Assembly: GCA_934446455.1 (NCBI GenBank)
Contig: CAKSEE010000006.1
Coordinates: forward strand, 21,166-85,165
Direction of reading: 5' to 3'
Length of the DNA: 64,000 nt
DNA from: an uncultured Oscillospiraceae bacterium
Lineage (GTDB): Bacteria > Bacillota > Clostridia > Oscillospirales > Ruminococcaceae
The notes beneath the pieces are model-generated. The model was not told the origin of the DNA. It made no database searches and saw only the letters and a list, made by a program, of their open reading frames with translations. The position numbers and the translations under genes were made by a program. Of the stretch, positions 40,985 to 48,557 are shown piece after piece (positions within the stretch are counted from its first letter, which is position 1; every line of letters starts with the position of its first letter).

Positions 40985-41596
40985 TCAGCGCTCTCCCCGT
41001 ATCTCTTTAAGAAGCCCGCCGCAGCGCGTCCTGCGCAGCTTTTCCGCGCGCAGCACCGCAAGCAGGTCGTCCACCGCCGCGGACAGCTCGCCGTTCACTA
41101 TGAGATAGTCGTAGTTCTCTGCAAGCTCTATCTCGCGGCGCGCCTGCTCGGTGCGGGCGATTATCTTCTCCTCTGTTTCCGTGCCTCTCTTGCGCAGACG
41201 GCGCTCAAGCTCCGCAAGCGACGGCGGCAGGATAAACACAAGGCAGCACTCGGGGAAAAGGCGCTTTATGTTCATCGCGCCCTCTACCTCTATCTTAAGG
41301 ATAACGTCGCGCCCCTGCGCGGTAAGCTCCTCAACGCCCTTTTTAGGCGTGCCGTAGTAGTTGCCGCAGTATTCGGTGTACTCAAGCACCTCGCCGTCGC
41401 GTATCATCTGCTCGAACTGCCCGCGCGTCTTAAAGTGATAGTGAACGCCGTCCACCTCGCCCTCGCGCGGCGCACGCGTTGTCGCCGAAACGGAGTAGCC
41501 CGCCGTATCCGTCCGCGCAAAAAGCTGTTCAAGGATAGTATCCTTGCCGCACCCCGCAGGCGCGGAAACCACAAAAAGCAGTCCCTTACCGTTCAT
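40985..41596 (-). CDS. gmk: Guanylate kinase
   Basis: 203 residues from ATG 41596 (GGAGG at 9 nt; [18 protein letters not shown]). The P-loop [12 protein letters not shown] replaces the more usual [30 protein letters not shown] binds GMP, and the [15 protein letters not shown] lid is intact. It makes GDP from GMP. It overlaps the remA 3' end by 11 nt. rpoZ, which commonly follows gmk in Firmicutes, is absent here. Confidence 0.93.
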   Translation of the reverse strand: MNGKGLLFVVSAPAGCGKDTILEQLFARTDTAGYSVSATTRAPREGEVDGVHYHFKTRGQFEQMIRDGEVLEYTEYCGNYYGTPKKGVEELTAQGRDVILKIEVEGAMNIKRLFPECCLVFILPPSLAELERRLRKRGTETEEKIIARTEQARREIELAENYDYLIVNGELSAAVDDLLAVLRAEKLRRTRCGGLLKEIRGER

Positions 41597-41837
41597 CGTC
41601 CGTATCCTCCGTTGTCTTGCCCGCAATGGTGTCAGGCTGAAGCGCGGACAGCACCACATGGCCGCTGTCGCATATCAGCACAGAGCGGGTCTTTCTGCCG
41701 CAGGTGGCGTCTATGGCGCTGCCGCTGTCCTTCGCCACCTGCACAATCCTTTTTATCGGCGCTGCCTCGGGGCTTACCACCGCAACCACCCTGTCAGCGT
41801 TCACAGTATTGCCAAAGCCTATGTTTATCAGCTTCAT
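41586..41837 (-). CDS. remA: RemA-like extracellular-matrix regulator (DUF370)
   Basis: 83 residues from ATG 41837, with GGGAGGTG upstream. [32 protein letters not shown] is the characteristic RemA opening, followed by [30 protein letters not shown]. RemA forms octameric rings that bind DNA and activate matrix and osmoprotection genes in B. subtilis. It is the first gene of the long minus-strand operon, behind the promoter at 41896-41924. Confidence 0.93.
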   Translation of the reverse strand: MKLINIGFGNTVNADRVVAVVSPEAAPIKRIVQVAKDSGSAIDATCGRKTRSVLICDSGHVVLSALQPDTIAGKTTEDTDDER

Positions 41838-41895
41838 CGGCGCGCACCTCCCGTTATTCCCGCAGGTATTCCCGAGCCTGCGGATACATATATTC

Positions 41896-41924
41896 ATTAT
41901 ACCACATTTCAGCAAAAAAAGCAA
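41896..41924 (-). promoter_or_regulatory. Sigma-A promoter of the remA operon
   Basis: Minus-strand TTGCTT (41919-41924), 17-bp spacer ending TGG, TATAAT (41896-41901). The leader holds a CCGCAGG / CCTGCGG hairpin (41860-41883) just before the ribosome binding site. Confidence 0.82.
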
Positions 41925-41992
41925 TACGTGAACATCTCGTGCGCGTTGTGCATTCTGCCCTAATATTTTTGCGGCAGGCGCAGATTTTCTAT

Positions 41993-42020
41993 TGATTTTT
42001 TGCAGGAAATGTGTTATAAT
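41993..42020 (+). promoter_or_regulatory. Promoter of the isomerase-like gene
   Basis: TTGATT (41993-41998), 16-bp spacer, TATAAT (42015-42020); divergent from the remA promoter. Confidence 0.75.
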
Positions 42021-42071
42021 TTTAACAACTTGCCACGCCTGTGGACGGCTTATTCAAGGGAGGACTGCAAA

Positions 42072-42854
42072 ATGAAGGTCGGCGTATCTACGGCTTCGCT
42101 TTACCCGCTGCACGTTGAGGACGCGTTCGCTCAGCTGGCGGCGCTTGGCGTGAAAACGGCGGAGGTGTTCGCCAACAGCACCATAGAGGGGCAGGAGCCG
42201 ATAATATCGCAGCTGCGCGCGCAGATGGAGCAAAACGGGATATACGTGCCGTCGTTCCACCCGTTCTCGTCGCCGATGGAGAGCGTGTACCTTTTCTCGG
42301 GGTACGACCGCCGCATTGAGGAAATGCTGGCGCTATACCGCGGCTTTTTTGGCAGTATGAACACGCTCGGCGCAAAGATTTTCGTGCTGCACGGCGCGAT
42401 TTTAAGCAGCCGCTGCACGCCCTCGCACTATATAAAGCAGTTTGCGCTGCTAGCCGAAACGGCGCGCGGATACGGCGTGACCGTCGCGCAGGAGAACGTA
42501 AGCTACTGCATGAGCGGTAAGCTCGAGTTCCTTAAGATGATGAAGCGCGAACTCGGGCCGCTCGCAAATTTCGTGCTTGATCTCAAGCAGGCGCGCAGGA
42601 GCTGCGAAAATCCGCTCGACTACGTTGACGCGCTCGGCGGCAGCATTATTCACTGCCATGTGAGCGACGCGGACGGTTCGCACGACTGCCTGCCCGTTGG
42701 CGAGGGCTGTTTCGATTTCGCCGCGCTCGCCCGCAGAATGCGCGCAAACGGCTTCGACGGCGCGTTTATCGTGGAGCTTTACCGCGAAAACTACCGCGAA
42801 TTTGCGCAGCTTAAGGAGTCTGTTGACAGGCTTTCGGAGATGATAGGACTATAA
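42072..42854 (+). CDS. Sugar phosphate isomerase/epimerase (xylose isomerase-like TIM barrel)
   Basis: 260 residues from ATG 42072 (GGGAGG at 9 nt). AP-endonuclease-2/xylose-isomerase-like barrel: MKVGVSTASLYPLHVEDAFAQL, VPSFHPFSSPMES, FVLHGAILS, VTVAQENVSYCMSG (metal-binding Glu), FVLDLKQARRS, IIHCHVSDADGSHDCLPVGEGCFDF and GAFIVELYREN. The metal-binding Glu, Asp, His and Glu set appears complete. Substrate unknown. The stop lies in the first copy of a 46-bp repeat recurring before the WYL gene. Confidence 0.88.
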   Translation: MKVGVSTASLYPLHVEDAFAQLAALGVKTAEVFANSTIEGQEPIISQLRAQMEQNGIYVPSFHPFSSPMESVYLFSGYDRRIEEMLALYRGFFGSMNTLGAKIFVLHGAILSSRCTPSHYIKQFALLAETARGYGVTVAQENVSYCMSGKLEFLKMMKRELGPLANFVLDLKQARRSCENPLDYVDALGGSIIHCHVSDADGSHDCLPVGEGCFDFAALARRMRANGFDGAFIVELYRENYREFAQLKESVDRLSEMIGL

Positions 42855-42894
42855 CGCAGCGTAATATTCCGCTGCAATTATACAGAAAAGAGCG
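42849..42894 (+). repeat. 46-bp imperfect direct repeat, copy A
   Basis: 35 of 46 bases match copy B at 42999-43044 without gaps. It overlaps the stop codon of the isomerase-like gene and contains a perfect GCAGCG / CGCTGC inverted repeat with a TAATATTC centre. Confidence 0.7.
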
Positions 42895-42998
42895 CAAATA
42901 ACAGCTAAAACGCGCATTTTACACGGCTTTTCCGCATAAGCCGCCGCGGATTTGCGCGGACAAAGCTATCTGCGCGGGGTTTTTGGGGCAAGATAAGT

Positions 42999-43044
42999 CT
43001 ATAACGCATAGTAATATATAGTCGGCATTATACAGAAAGGAGGG
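42999..43044 (+). repeat. 46-bp imperfect direct repeat, copy B
   Basis: Directly precedes the WYL-regulator start and includes its GGAGG. The shared core TAATATATAG also occurs at 44320-44329 upstream of the cysteine-rich peptide gene, so it may be an operator or -10 element. Confidence 0.7.
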
Positions 43045-43049
43045 CGAAC

Positions 43050-44276
43050 GTGGCATATTCCGAGCTTATAAAGAGCTTTGAGCGCATACGCGGGTATGTG
43101 CGCGAGTTCTATGTGTGCGGCTTCCGCACGCGCGGACAGTACACCGACAAAAGCGCGCGCTCCTACGACAACGAGCGCCGCCGCATTGAAAGCTACCTTG
43201 ACGGCTACGTCGGCTCCCACCGCACCCGCGAGGGGAAGAATATGTTTGTGAGCATTGACAGCCGCGCGGCGGGCAGCAACCCTCTTTACCGCGTGTTAAA
43301 AGCCAAAAGTTTTACAGACGGTGATATTACCCTGCATTTTATACTCTTTGATATACTTTATTCACCCGAAATCGCGCTCACTCTCGCTGAAATTACGCAG
43401 AAAACCGACGAGCTTCTCGCGCAGTTCCCCTCGCCCATGTGCTTTGAAGAATCCACCGTGCGCAAAAAGCTCGCGGAATACTCGCGGCTCGGGCTTATTA
43501 CTGCCCGCAGGCAGGGACGGCAGACCCTCTACAGCCGTGCGCGCGGCGTTGACCTTACCTCGTGGCGCGACGCGCTGGAGTTCTTTTCAGAGGCCGCGCC
43601 GTGCGGCGCTGCGGGAAACTTCCTGCTGGACAAGCTGGGCGGCGGCAGCGAGTATTTCACGTTCAAGCACCACTACATAACGCAGGTGCTTGAAAGCGAG
43701 GTGCTGTGCGCGCTCTTCGGGGCAATATCCGAACGGCGGAGCGTGAAATTCACCTACAGCGGCGCAAAGGACGCGGAAAGCAAAGAGGTTATGTGCGTGC
43801 CCCTGCGCATTCTTGTGAGCGTGCAGACGGGCAGGCAGTGGCTTGCCGCACAGGGCAAAAAGCTCGCCGTATTCAGGCTGGACAGGATACGCGACGTAAA
43901 GCCGCAGGGGATATGCCCGCAGTTTACGGCGCTGCGCGAAAGACTCGGGAAAGTGCAGCCCCGTATCTGGAGCGCGTCGCTCGGCAGCGGCAGGCTTGAG
44001 CGCGTGAGCTTCACGCTGAAAATACCGCGCGGCGAGGAGTTTATGCTGACAAAGCTTGAGCGTGAAAAGCGCTGCGGCACGACAGAGATTCTCAAACGCA
44101 CCGACGATGAAACGCTCGCGCGGTTTTCCGCCGAAGTGTGCGACAGCACCGAGCTTATTCCGTGGATACGCAGCTTTACGGGCTACATAGCGCGGCTTTC
44201 CCTCTCCAACAAAAAGGTGGAGGAAACGCTGCTGTCAGACCTTGAACAGATGTACGCGCTGTATGACGTAGAGTAA
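43050..44276 (+). CDS. WYL-domain transcriptional regulator (first)
   Basis: 408 residues from GTG 43050 (AGGAGGG at 5 nt). An N-terminal DNA-binding region (about 1-170) includes a winged-helix-like STVRKKLAEYSRLGLITARRQGRQTLYSR. The WYL sensor domain (about 230-320) has ISERRSVKFTYSGAK, VPLRILVSVQTGRQWLAAQGKKLAVFRLDRI with a degenerate WLA in place of WYL, and a WCX-like C-terminal extension (SFTLKIPRGEEFMLTKLERE). WYL proteins bind nucleotides or single-stranded nucleic acid and often control stress or defence genes. The cysteine-rich peptide gene follows 115 nt downstream. Confidence 0.88.
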   Translation: MAYSELIKSFERIRGYVREFYVCGFRTRGQYTDKSARSYDNERRRIESYLDGYVGSHRTREGKNMFVSIDSRAAGSNPLYRVLKAKSFTDGDITLHFILFDILYSPEIALTLAEITQKTDELLAQFPSPMCFEESTVRKKLAEYSRLGLITARRQGRQTLYSRARGVDLTSWRDALEFFSEAAPCGAAGNFLLDKLGGGSEYFTFKHHYITQVLESEVLCALFGAISERRSVKFTYSGAKDAESKEVMCVPLRILVSVQTGRQWLAAQGKKLAVFRLDRIRDVKPQGICPQFTALRERLGKVQPRIWSASLGSGRLERVSFTLKIPRGEEFMLTKLEREKRCGTTEILKRTDDETLARFSAEVCDSTELIPWIRSFTGYIARLSLSNKKVEETLLSDLEQMYALYDVE

Positions 44277-44391
44277 TAAACTTCCCGCAAAACCCTGTAA
44301 CCAAAAATATGAAGCAGCATAATATATAGCAGGAAACGGAAGCTTCACAGGGAAGCAGAAATTCCTAAATCGATTCAAGGAGGACATCATT

Positions 44392-44535
44392 ATGTCATGC
44401 TTCAACATGGGCGGTAACAACTGCTGCTGGATTATCATTCTTATCCTTCTCTTCCTCTTCTGCGGCAATGGCTGCGGCAACGGCTGCGGTAACGACAACT
44501 GCGGCTGCGGCGGTAACAACGGCTGCGGCTGCTGA
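44392..44535 (+). CDS. 47-residue Cys/Gly/Asn-rich membrane peptide
   Basis: Starts at ATG 44392 with AGGAGG about 8 nt upstream. MSCFNMGGNNCC is followed by a hydrophobic stretch (WIIILILLFLFC, about 13-24) and a tail of repeated CGN/GCG units, for ten cysteines in all. Similar short high-cysteine peptides are common in clostridial genomes and are sometimes annotated as chorion-class high-cysteine proteins; their role is unknown, with metal binding or a surface/spore layer proposed. Too small for many gene finders. A 218-bp repeat element bounded by hairpins starts about 40 bp downstream. Confidence 0.8.
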   Translation: MSCFNMGGNNCCWIIILILLFLFCGNGCGNGCGNDNCGCGGNNGCGC

Positions 44536-44572
44536 TTATCCCGCACATAGCCCCCGGGCATAAACAAAAAGA

Positions 44573-44597
44573 AGGCTGCGCCGATTGGCGCAGCCTT
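44573..44597. terminator. Terminator hairpin, left duplicate at element copy 1
   Basis: AGGCTGCGCC / GGCGCAGCCT with a GATT loop. It serves the cysteine-rich peptide transcript. The same 25 bp recur (24 of 25 identical) at 44818-44842 on the other side of the element. Confidence 0.8.
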
Positions 44598-44815
44598 GAG
44601 TCTGTCGAAAAAGTCTTGCGACTTTTCCGACAGGAACATCCGCACTGCGCGCACGGTCGCGTAAGGCGTAAGCCGTCGCGTTGCGTAAGCCGAGCGCAGC
44701 GAGGTGTCGCTTGCACACTTGTGCGGATAGAAGTGTTTTTTGCCCCGGCGGAGCCGTGACAAAAAACAGATTTCAAAGCCCGCTTCGCGGGCATAACATA
44801 CTTTTTCGACAAGCT
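44598..44815 (-). mobile_element. 218-bp structured repeat element, copy 1
   Basis: Reverse complement of 50421-50638 with 217 of 218 bases identical (A at 44769 against the complement of C at 50467). Its ends carry TGTCGAAAAAGT-type inverted repeats (44603-44614 and 44800-44811). Internally it has a hairpin CTGTCGaAAAAGTC / GACTTTTcCGACAG (44602-44632), a TTTTTTG / CAAAAAA stem, a GCCCGC / GCGGGC hairpin and a long-range ATCCGCAC / GTGCGGAT pairing. No credible gene; the apparent reading frames inside it are Arg/Ser-rich shadows. It occupies most of the 357-bp gap between the cysteine-rich peptide gene and ybaK. Confidence 0.8.
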
Positions 44816-44817
44816 AG

Positions 44818-44842
44818 AGGCTACGCCGATTGGCGCAGCCTT
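44818..44842. terminator. Terminator hairpin, right duplicate at element copy 1
   Basis: AGGCTACGCC / GGCGCAGCCT with a GATT loop and one mismatch, followed by TTATTTG. It lies 50 bp beyond the minus-strand ybaK stop, so each convergent gene has its own copy. Confidence 0.75.
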
Positions 44843-44892
44843 TATTTGTTGTTCGTTGCCATAGACAGATGATGGTTTTTCGTCGGTCTGCT

Positions 44893-45369
44893 TTACATAA
44901 TTATGTCCGCGAACTCGCCGCTGCACGCCTTTGCAAGGTCGTCGGGCGCGAGGACAAGCTGCAAGCCAAGCCTGCCGCCGCTCACCATCACCTTGTCGAA
45001 CACCTTTGCGCTCTCATGTATCACGGTTCTGTACTGCTTCTTCATGCCAATTGGCGTGCAGCCGCCGCGAATGTACCCCGTAACGGCGTTTATGTCCTTG
45101 ACGTGCACCATTTCAAGCGACTTCTCGCTGACTGCGCGCGCGCACTTCTTCATGTCAAGCTCCTTATCGACGGGCAGCGCGAACACAAAATAGTTCCCGC
45201 TTTTGCCCTGCGTGACAAGCGTCTTGAACGAGCTGTCGTAGCTCTGCCCGAGCGCGTCCGCTATATGTACGCCGTCTATAAACTCGTCGCATTCGTAGGT
45301 ATTGACCTCGTATTTTATCTTCATGCGGTCGAGTATACGCATGGCATTTGTTTTTGCTTCCTTTGCCAT
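44893..45369 (-). CDS. ybaK: Cys-tRNA(Pro)/Cys-tRNA(Cys) deacylase (YbaK/EbsC family)
   Basis: 158 residues from ATG 45369 (GGAGG at 4 nt). KTNAMRILDRMKIKYEVNTYE, the FKTLVTQGKSGNYFVFALPVDKELDMKK block with its catalytic lysine context, and GYIRGGCTPIGMKKQYRTVI are family signatures. It hydrolyses Cys mischarged onto tRNA(Pro) and is a trans-editing factor. It lies directly after the terD-operon terminator and converges on repeat element copy 1. Confidence 0.92.
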   Translation of the reverse strand: MAKEAKTNAMRILDRMKIKYEVNTYECDEFIDGVHIADALGQSYDSSFKTLVTQGKSGNYFVFALPVDKELDMKKCARAVSEKSLEMVHVKDINAVTGYIRGGCTPIGMKKQYRTVIHESAKVFDKVMVSGGRLGLQLVLAPDDLAKACSGEFADIIM

Positions 45370-45384
45370 TGTTCCTCCAAAAAT

Positions 45385-45413
45385 AAGGCTGCCCCGCGAA
45401 AGACAAGGCAGCC
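45385..45413 (-). terminator. Terminator of the terD operon
   Basis: On the minus strand AAGGGCTGCC pairs with GGCAGCCTT around a 13-14-nt loop and is followed by ATTTTT. It separates the 52-residue gene from ybaK. Confidence 0.82.
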
Positions 45414-45451
45414 CTTTCGTTATAGCCGAATCAGCCGAGCCCTGCTCAGGA

Positions 45452-45610
45452 TCAGATTTCGTCGTCCTCGTCGCCGCAGGACTTGGAGAAAAGGCAGTCA
45501 AGCCCGTTCTCAACGAGATCCGTCCTCTTGAGAAGGAAGCACGCAACAGCAGCCGCAGCCGCAGCGGCAAGCGCAATAATACCTGCAATGATTACAAACT
45601 TCTTTGTCAT
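45452..45610 (-). CDS. 52-residue single-span membrane protein after the TerD gene
   Basis: ATG 45610 with GGAGGACATTATC upstream. The N-terminal helix (MTKKFVIIAGIIALAAAAA and on to CFLLKR, about 5-28) spans the membrane; the tail carries two cysteines (Cys39, Cys45) and ends acidic (GDEDDEI). It lies 24 nt after the TerD-family gene and is followed by a terminator, so the two form a bicistronic operon. Function unknown; no family recognised. Confidence 0.75.
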   Translation of the reverse strand: MTKKFVIIAGIIALAAAAAAAVACFLLKRTDLVENGLDCLFSKSCGDEDDEI

Positions 45611-45634
45611 GATAATGTCCTCCTGTTAAAGTCC

Positions 45635-46219
45635 TCAGATGTATCTCTGAACCGTTTCGTTAATGGACGGGTCGTTGGTGGGCTCGCCTATCGCGCCGAA
45701 CTTCCACTCGCCGTTATAGCGGTACACCTCGCCGAAAATCATGGCGGTCTTTCCGTCGTAATTCTCAGAAAGATTGTACTTGCACAGCTCCTTGCCGCTG
45801 TCCGCGTCTACAACGCGTATAAACGCATTGCGTATCATGCCGAAATTCTGCTTTCTCTGATACGCCTGATAGATGTTTACGGTAAATACGATTTTGTCGT
45901 ACTCCGCAGGCACCTTTGCAAGCTCTACGATAATCTGCTCGTCGTCGCCGTCGCCCGCGCCGGTGAGGTTGTCGCCGCAGTGGCGGACAGCGCCGCTCCT
46001 GTGGGTAAGATTGCCGTAATATACAACGTCCACATTTCCCGTGAGCTTTCCGTTTTTCAGCAGCAGCGCGGACGCGTCGCAGTCGATGTCCTCATGCTTT
46101 GTGAAGAGGGAGAACTTGCGCGGAGCCTCGTCCCAGCCAAGCCCGACAACAAGCGTTTTAAGACCGCTGTTGCCCTTTGTGAGGTCGACCTTCTGCCCTT
46201 TTTGAAGATTAACTGACAT
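45635..46219 (-). CDS. TerD-family stress protein
   Basis: 194 residues from ATG 46219 (GGAGG at 7 nt). MSVNLQKGQKVDLTKGNSGLKTLVVGLGWDEA, the calcium-binding DIDCDASALLL and GDNLTGAGDGDDEQIIVEL loops, NIYQAYQRKQNFG and the closing GEWKFGAIGEP are standard TerD. It is a calcium-binding protein of tellurite/phage/stress-resistance systems, here as a lone terD rather than in a terZABCDE cluster. Consensus promoter at 46272-46300. Confidence 0.94.
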   Translation of the reverse strand: MSVNLQKGQKVDLTKGNSGLKTLVVGLGWDEAPRKFSLFTKHEDIDCDASALLLKNGKLTGNVDVVYYGNLTHRSGAVRHCGDNLTGAGDGDDEQIIVELAKVPAEYDKIVFTVNIYQAYQRKQNFGMIRNAFIRVVDADSGKELCKYNLSENYDGKTAMIFGEVYRYNGEWKFGAIGEPTNDPSINETVQRYI

Positions 46220-46271
46220 TTTTCTCCTCCCGTTTTCTGTGCCGTCCTTGTTATGGACGGATTCTATTAGT

Positions 46272-46300
46272 ATTATACAACATACAGTCCCAAATTTCAA
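46272..46300 (-). promoter_or_regulatory. Promoter of the terD operon
   Basis: Minus-strand TTGAAA (46295-46300), 17-bp spacer, TATAAT (46272-46277). Confidence 0.83.
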
Positions 46301-46374
46301 GTGGATTTTTACATATTTTTCACTCCTCCCTTGCTAAGTGTCGCCCGAGCGGCGCATTTTCACCAAAAAAACAC

Positions 46375-46403
46375 TTGAATTATTATTAACTATATGGTAT
46401 AAT
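46375..46403 (+). promoter_or_regulatory. Promoter of the PHP-malic enzyme-metF gene string
   Basis: TTGAAT (46375-46380), 17-bp spacer ending TGG, TATAAT (46398-46403). The leader to 46508 is GC-rich with small hairpins; no riboswitch was recognised. Confidence 0.82.
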
Positions 46404-46507
46404 ACTAAATGGTATGTTATAGATTGAATGTGGACGGGCATTCGGCTCGTCTGCGGCAGCGTCCGGCAGGGGCGCTCTGCGGAAAACAGACTTTAACGAG
46501 GTGACTT

Positions 46508-47347
46508 ATGAAAGCTGATTTGCACTGCCACACTACCATTTCCGACGGGTCACTGGGGATAGCCGACGTGATAAAGCAGGCGGACCGCGACGACGTGCGT
46601 ATCCTTGCAATAACCGACCACGACTCGCTGGCGTCGCTTTCGCGCTCGTCCATTTTAGGGCGGCGGTATAACGTAAACGTCATTCCTGCTGTGGAATTTT
46701 CCGCGTTTGACGCAAAGCGCCGCAGAAAGGTGCATATCCTTTGCTACAATCCCGAAAAGCCCGACAGGCTGGAGGGTCTGTGCCTGCGCAGCAGCGAGGG
46801 GCGCATGAAGCTCGGCAAAAGCATGGCGATGAAGGTGCTTGACAGATACCCTATATCGCTCGAAAGCATTCTGCGCTATTCCGCAGGCAGCAAGGCGATA
46901 TACAAATGCCACATAATGCACGCGCTCATGGACTACGGCTACACAACGGAGCTTTACGGCGACGTATACAACGAGATATTCGACGCAAAGGACGGCCTGT
47001 GCGCCGAGGACGTGCGCGCCGAGGCGGATTTCTACCCCGATGTGCGTTTTGTCACCACGCTTATCAGGGCTTCGGGTGGATTCTCCGTAATGGCTCACCC
47101 GAAGGTATACGACAGCATGGAGCTGCTGGAAGAGCTTGCGCGCGACGGCGCGATAGACGGCGCGGAGGTATGGCACAGCAGCGCGGACGAGGCTTACAGA
47201 AGCGAGCTTACAGCGCTTGCGCAGCGGCATGGGCTGCTCACCACGGGCGGGTCGGACTTCCACGGATTTTACAACCATTATGCGATACAGATAGGCTCAG
47301 CCACCACGCCTGAGGATACCGTAAACAGGATACTCAGGCTGACATAA
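46508..47347 (+). CDS. PHP-domain phosphoesterase
   Basis: 279 residues. MKADLHCHTTISDGSLGIADVI holds the first metal motif (HxH), ILAITDHDSLA the second, VIPAVEFSAFD the Glu, VMAHPKVYDSMELL the fourth and GGSDFHGF the last, so the trinuclear metal site looks complete. Relatives include the RNase AM/YciV and 3',5'-nucleoside bisphosphate phosphatase group. Substrate is probably pAp or short RNA ends. First of five closely spaced plus-strand genes. Confidence 0.9.
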   Translation: MKADLHCHTTISDGSLGIADVIKQADRDDVRILAITDHDSLASLSRSSILGRRYNVNVIPAVEFSAFDAKRRRKVHILCYNPEKPDRLEGLCLRSSEGRMKLGKSMAMKVLDRYPISLESILRYSAGSKAIYKCHIMHALMDYGYTTELYGDVYNEIFDAKDGLCAEDVRAEADFYPDVRFVTTLIRASGGFSVMAHPKVYDSMELLEELARDGAIDGAEVWHSSADEAYRSELTALAQRHGLLTTGGSDFHGFYNHYAIQIGSATTPEDTVNRILRLT

Positions 47348-47371
47348 TAAACAAAAGAAAGAAGCGGCAGA

Positions 47372-48535
47372 ATGGATATCAAGGAAAAAGCATTACAGAA
47401 GCATTATGAATGGGAGGGCAAGCTTGAAGTAGTGTCCCGCGTGAAAATAGAAACGCGCGAGGACCTCTCTCTTGCGTACACGCCGGGCGTTGCGCAGCCC
47501 TGCCTTGAGATAGCGCGCGACCCCGAGCTGTCGTACAAGCTCACCCGCCGCAGCAACCTTGTTGCTGTAATAACCGACGGCACCGCGGTGCTTGGCCTTG
47601 GCGACATCGGCGGCGCTGCGGGTATGCCCGTTATGGAGGGCAAGTGCTGCCTTTTCAAGGAGTTCGGCGGCGTTGACGCGTTCCCGCTCTGCATAAAAAG
47701 CAAGGACCCCGACGAGATAGTGCGTACAATCGAGCTTATTTCGGACAGCTTCGGCGGCATTAACCTTGAGGATATTTCCGCGCCGCGCTGCTTTGAGATA
47801 GAAGCGCGCTTGAAGGAGCGGCTCGACATTCCCGTATTCCACGACGACCAGCATGGCACCGCGATAGTAGTGGGCGCCGCGCTTATAAACGCCGCAAAGC
47901 TTGCGGGCAAAAAGCTCTCCGACATCACCGTTGTGATAAACGGCGCGGGCTCTGCGGGCATTGCAATAGGAAAGTTCCTGCTTAAGCTCGGCATAGGCGA
48001 CCTTATTATGGTTGACCTTTGCGGCATAATCAACCGCGAGGATTCCTACGAGAACCCCGCGCACGCCGAAATGGCGCAGATATCAAACAAGAGCTGCCGC
48101 AAGGGTACGCTTGCTGACGCAATGAAGGGCGCGGACGTGTTCGTGGGCGTTTCAAAGCCGAACCTTGTTACGCCCGAAATGGTGCGCTCAATGGCGGAAA
48201 AGCCCATTCTCTTCCCCATGGCGAACCCGAACCCCGAGATAACCTACGAGCTTGCAAAGGAATCGGGCGCGTTCATTGTCGGCACGGGCAGGAGCGACTA
48301 CCCCAACCAGATAAACAACGTGCTTGTTTTCCCCGGAGTGTTCAAGGGTGCGCTTAAGGTGCGCGCAAAGCAGATAACCGAGGAAATGAAGCTCGCTGCG
48401 GCGCACGCCATTGCAGGGCTCGTTCCCGAGGACAGGCTGTCCACGGACTACATTATCCCCAGCGCGCTTGACAAGACTGTCGCGCAGGCGGTTGCGGACG
48501 CCGTGGCGGACGAGTGGCTCAAATCGCAGAAATAA
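47372..48535 (+). CDS. NAD(P)-dependent malic enzyme
   Basis: 387 residues, the short bacterial form. Decarboxylates malate to pyruvate. SLAYTPGVAQPCLEIARDP, NLVAVITDGTAVLGLGDIGGAAGMPVMEGK, the DISAPRCFEIE metal site, the VFHDDQHGTAIVVGAALINA block, the Rossmann GAGSAGIAIGKFL and PMANPNPEI are diagnostic. Expected to feed pyruvate and reduced cofactor in fermentative metabolism. Confidence 0.94.
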   Translation: MDIKEKALQKHYEWEGKLEVVSRVKIETREDLSLAYTPGVAQPCLEIARDPELSYKLTRRSNLVAVITDGTAVLGLGDIGGAAGMPVMEGKCCLFKEFGGVDAFPLCIKSKDPDEIVRTIELISDSFGGINLEDISAPRCFEIEARLKERLDIPVFHDDQHGTAIVVGAALINAAKLAGKKLSDITVVINGAGSAGIAIGKFLLKLGIGDLIMVDLCGIINREDSYENPAHAEMAQISNKSCRKGTLADAMKGADVFVGVSKPNLVTPEMVRSMAEKPILFPMANPNPEITYELAKESGAFIVGTGRSDYPNQINNVLVFPGVFKGALKVRAKQITEEMKLAAAHAIAGLVPEDRLSTDYIIPSALDKTVAQAVADAVADEWLKSQK

Positions 48536-48557
48536 TCAGGAAAAGGAGCGTAAAAAA

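Noticed and set aside
39734-41995. 753-residue plus-strand reading frame across priA, gmk and remA
   Set aside because: It is antisense to three clearly conserved genes and has no family resemblance or ribosome binding site.
44441-44926. Reading frames inside the 218-bp element (Arg/Ser-rich, recurring at 50376-50809)
   Set aside because: All are short, low-complexity and start or end in flanking unrelated sequence; the repeated amino-acid sequence simply reflects the repeated DNA.
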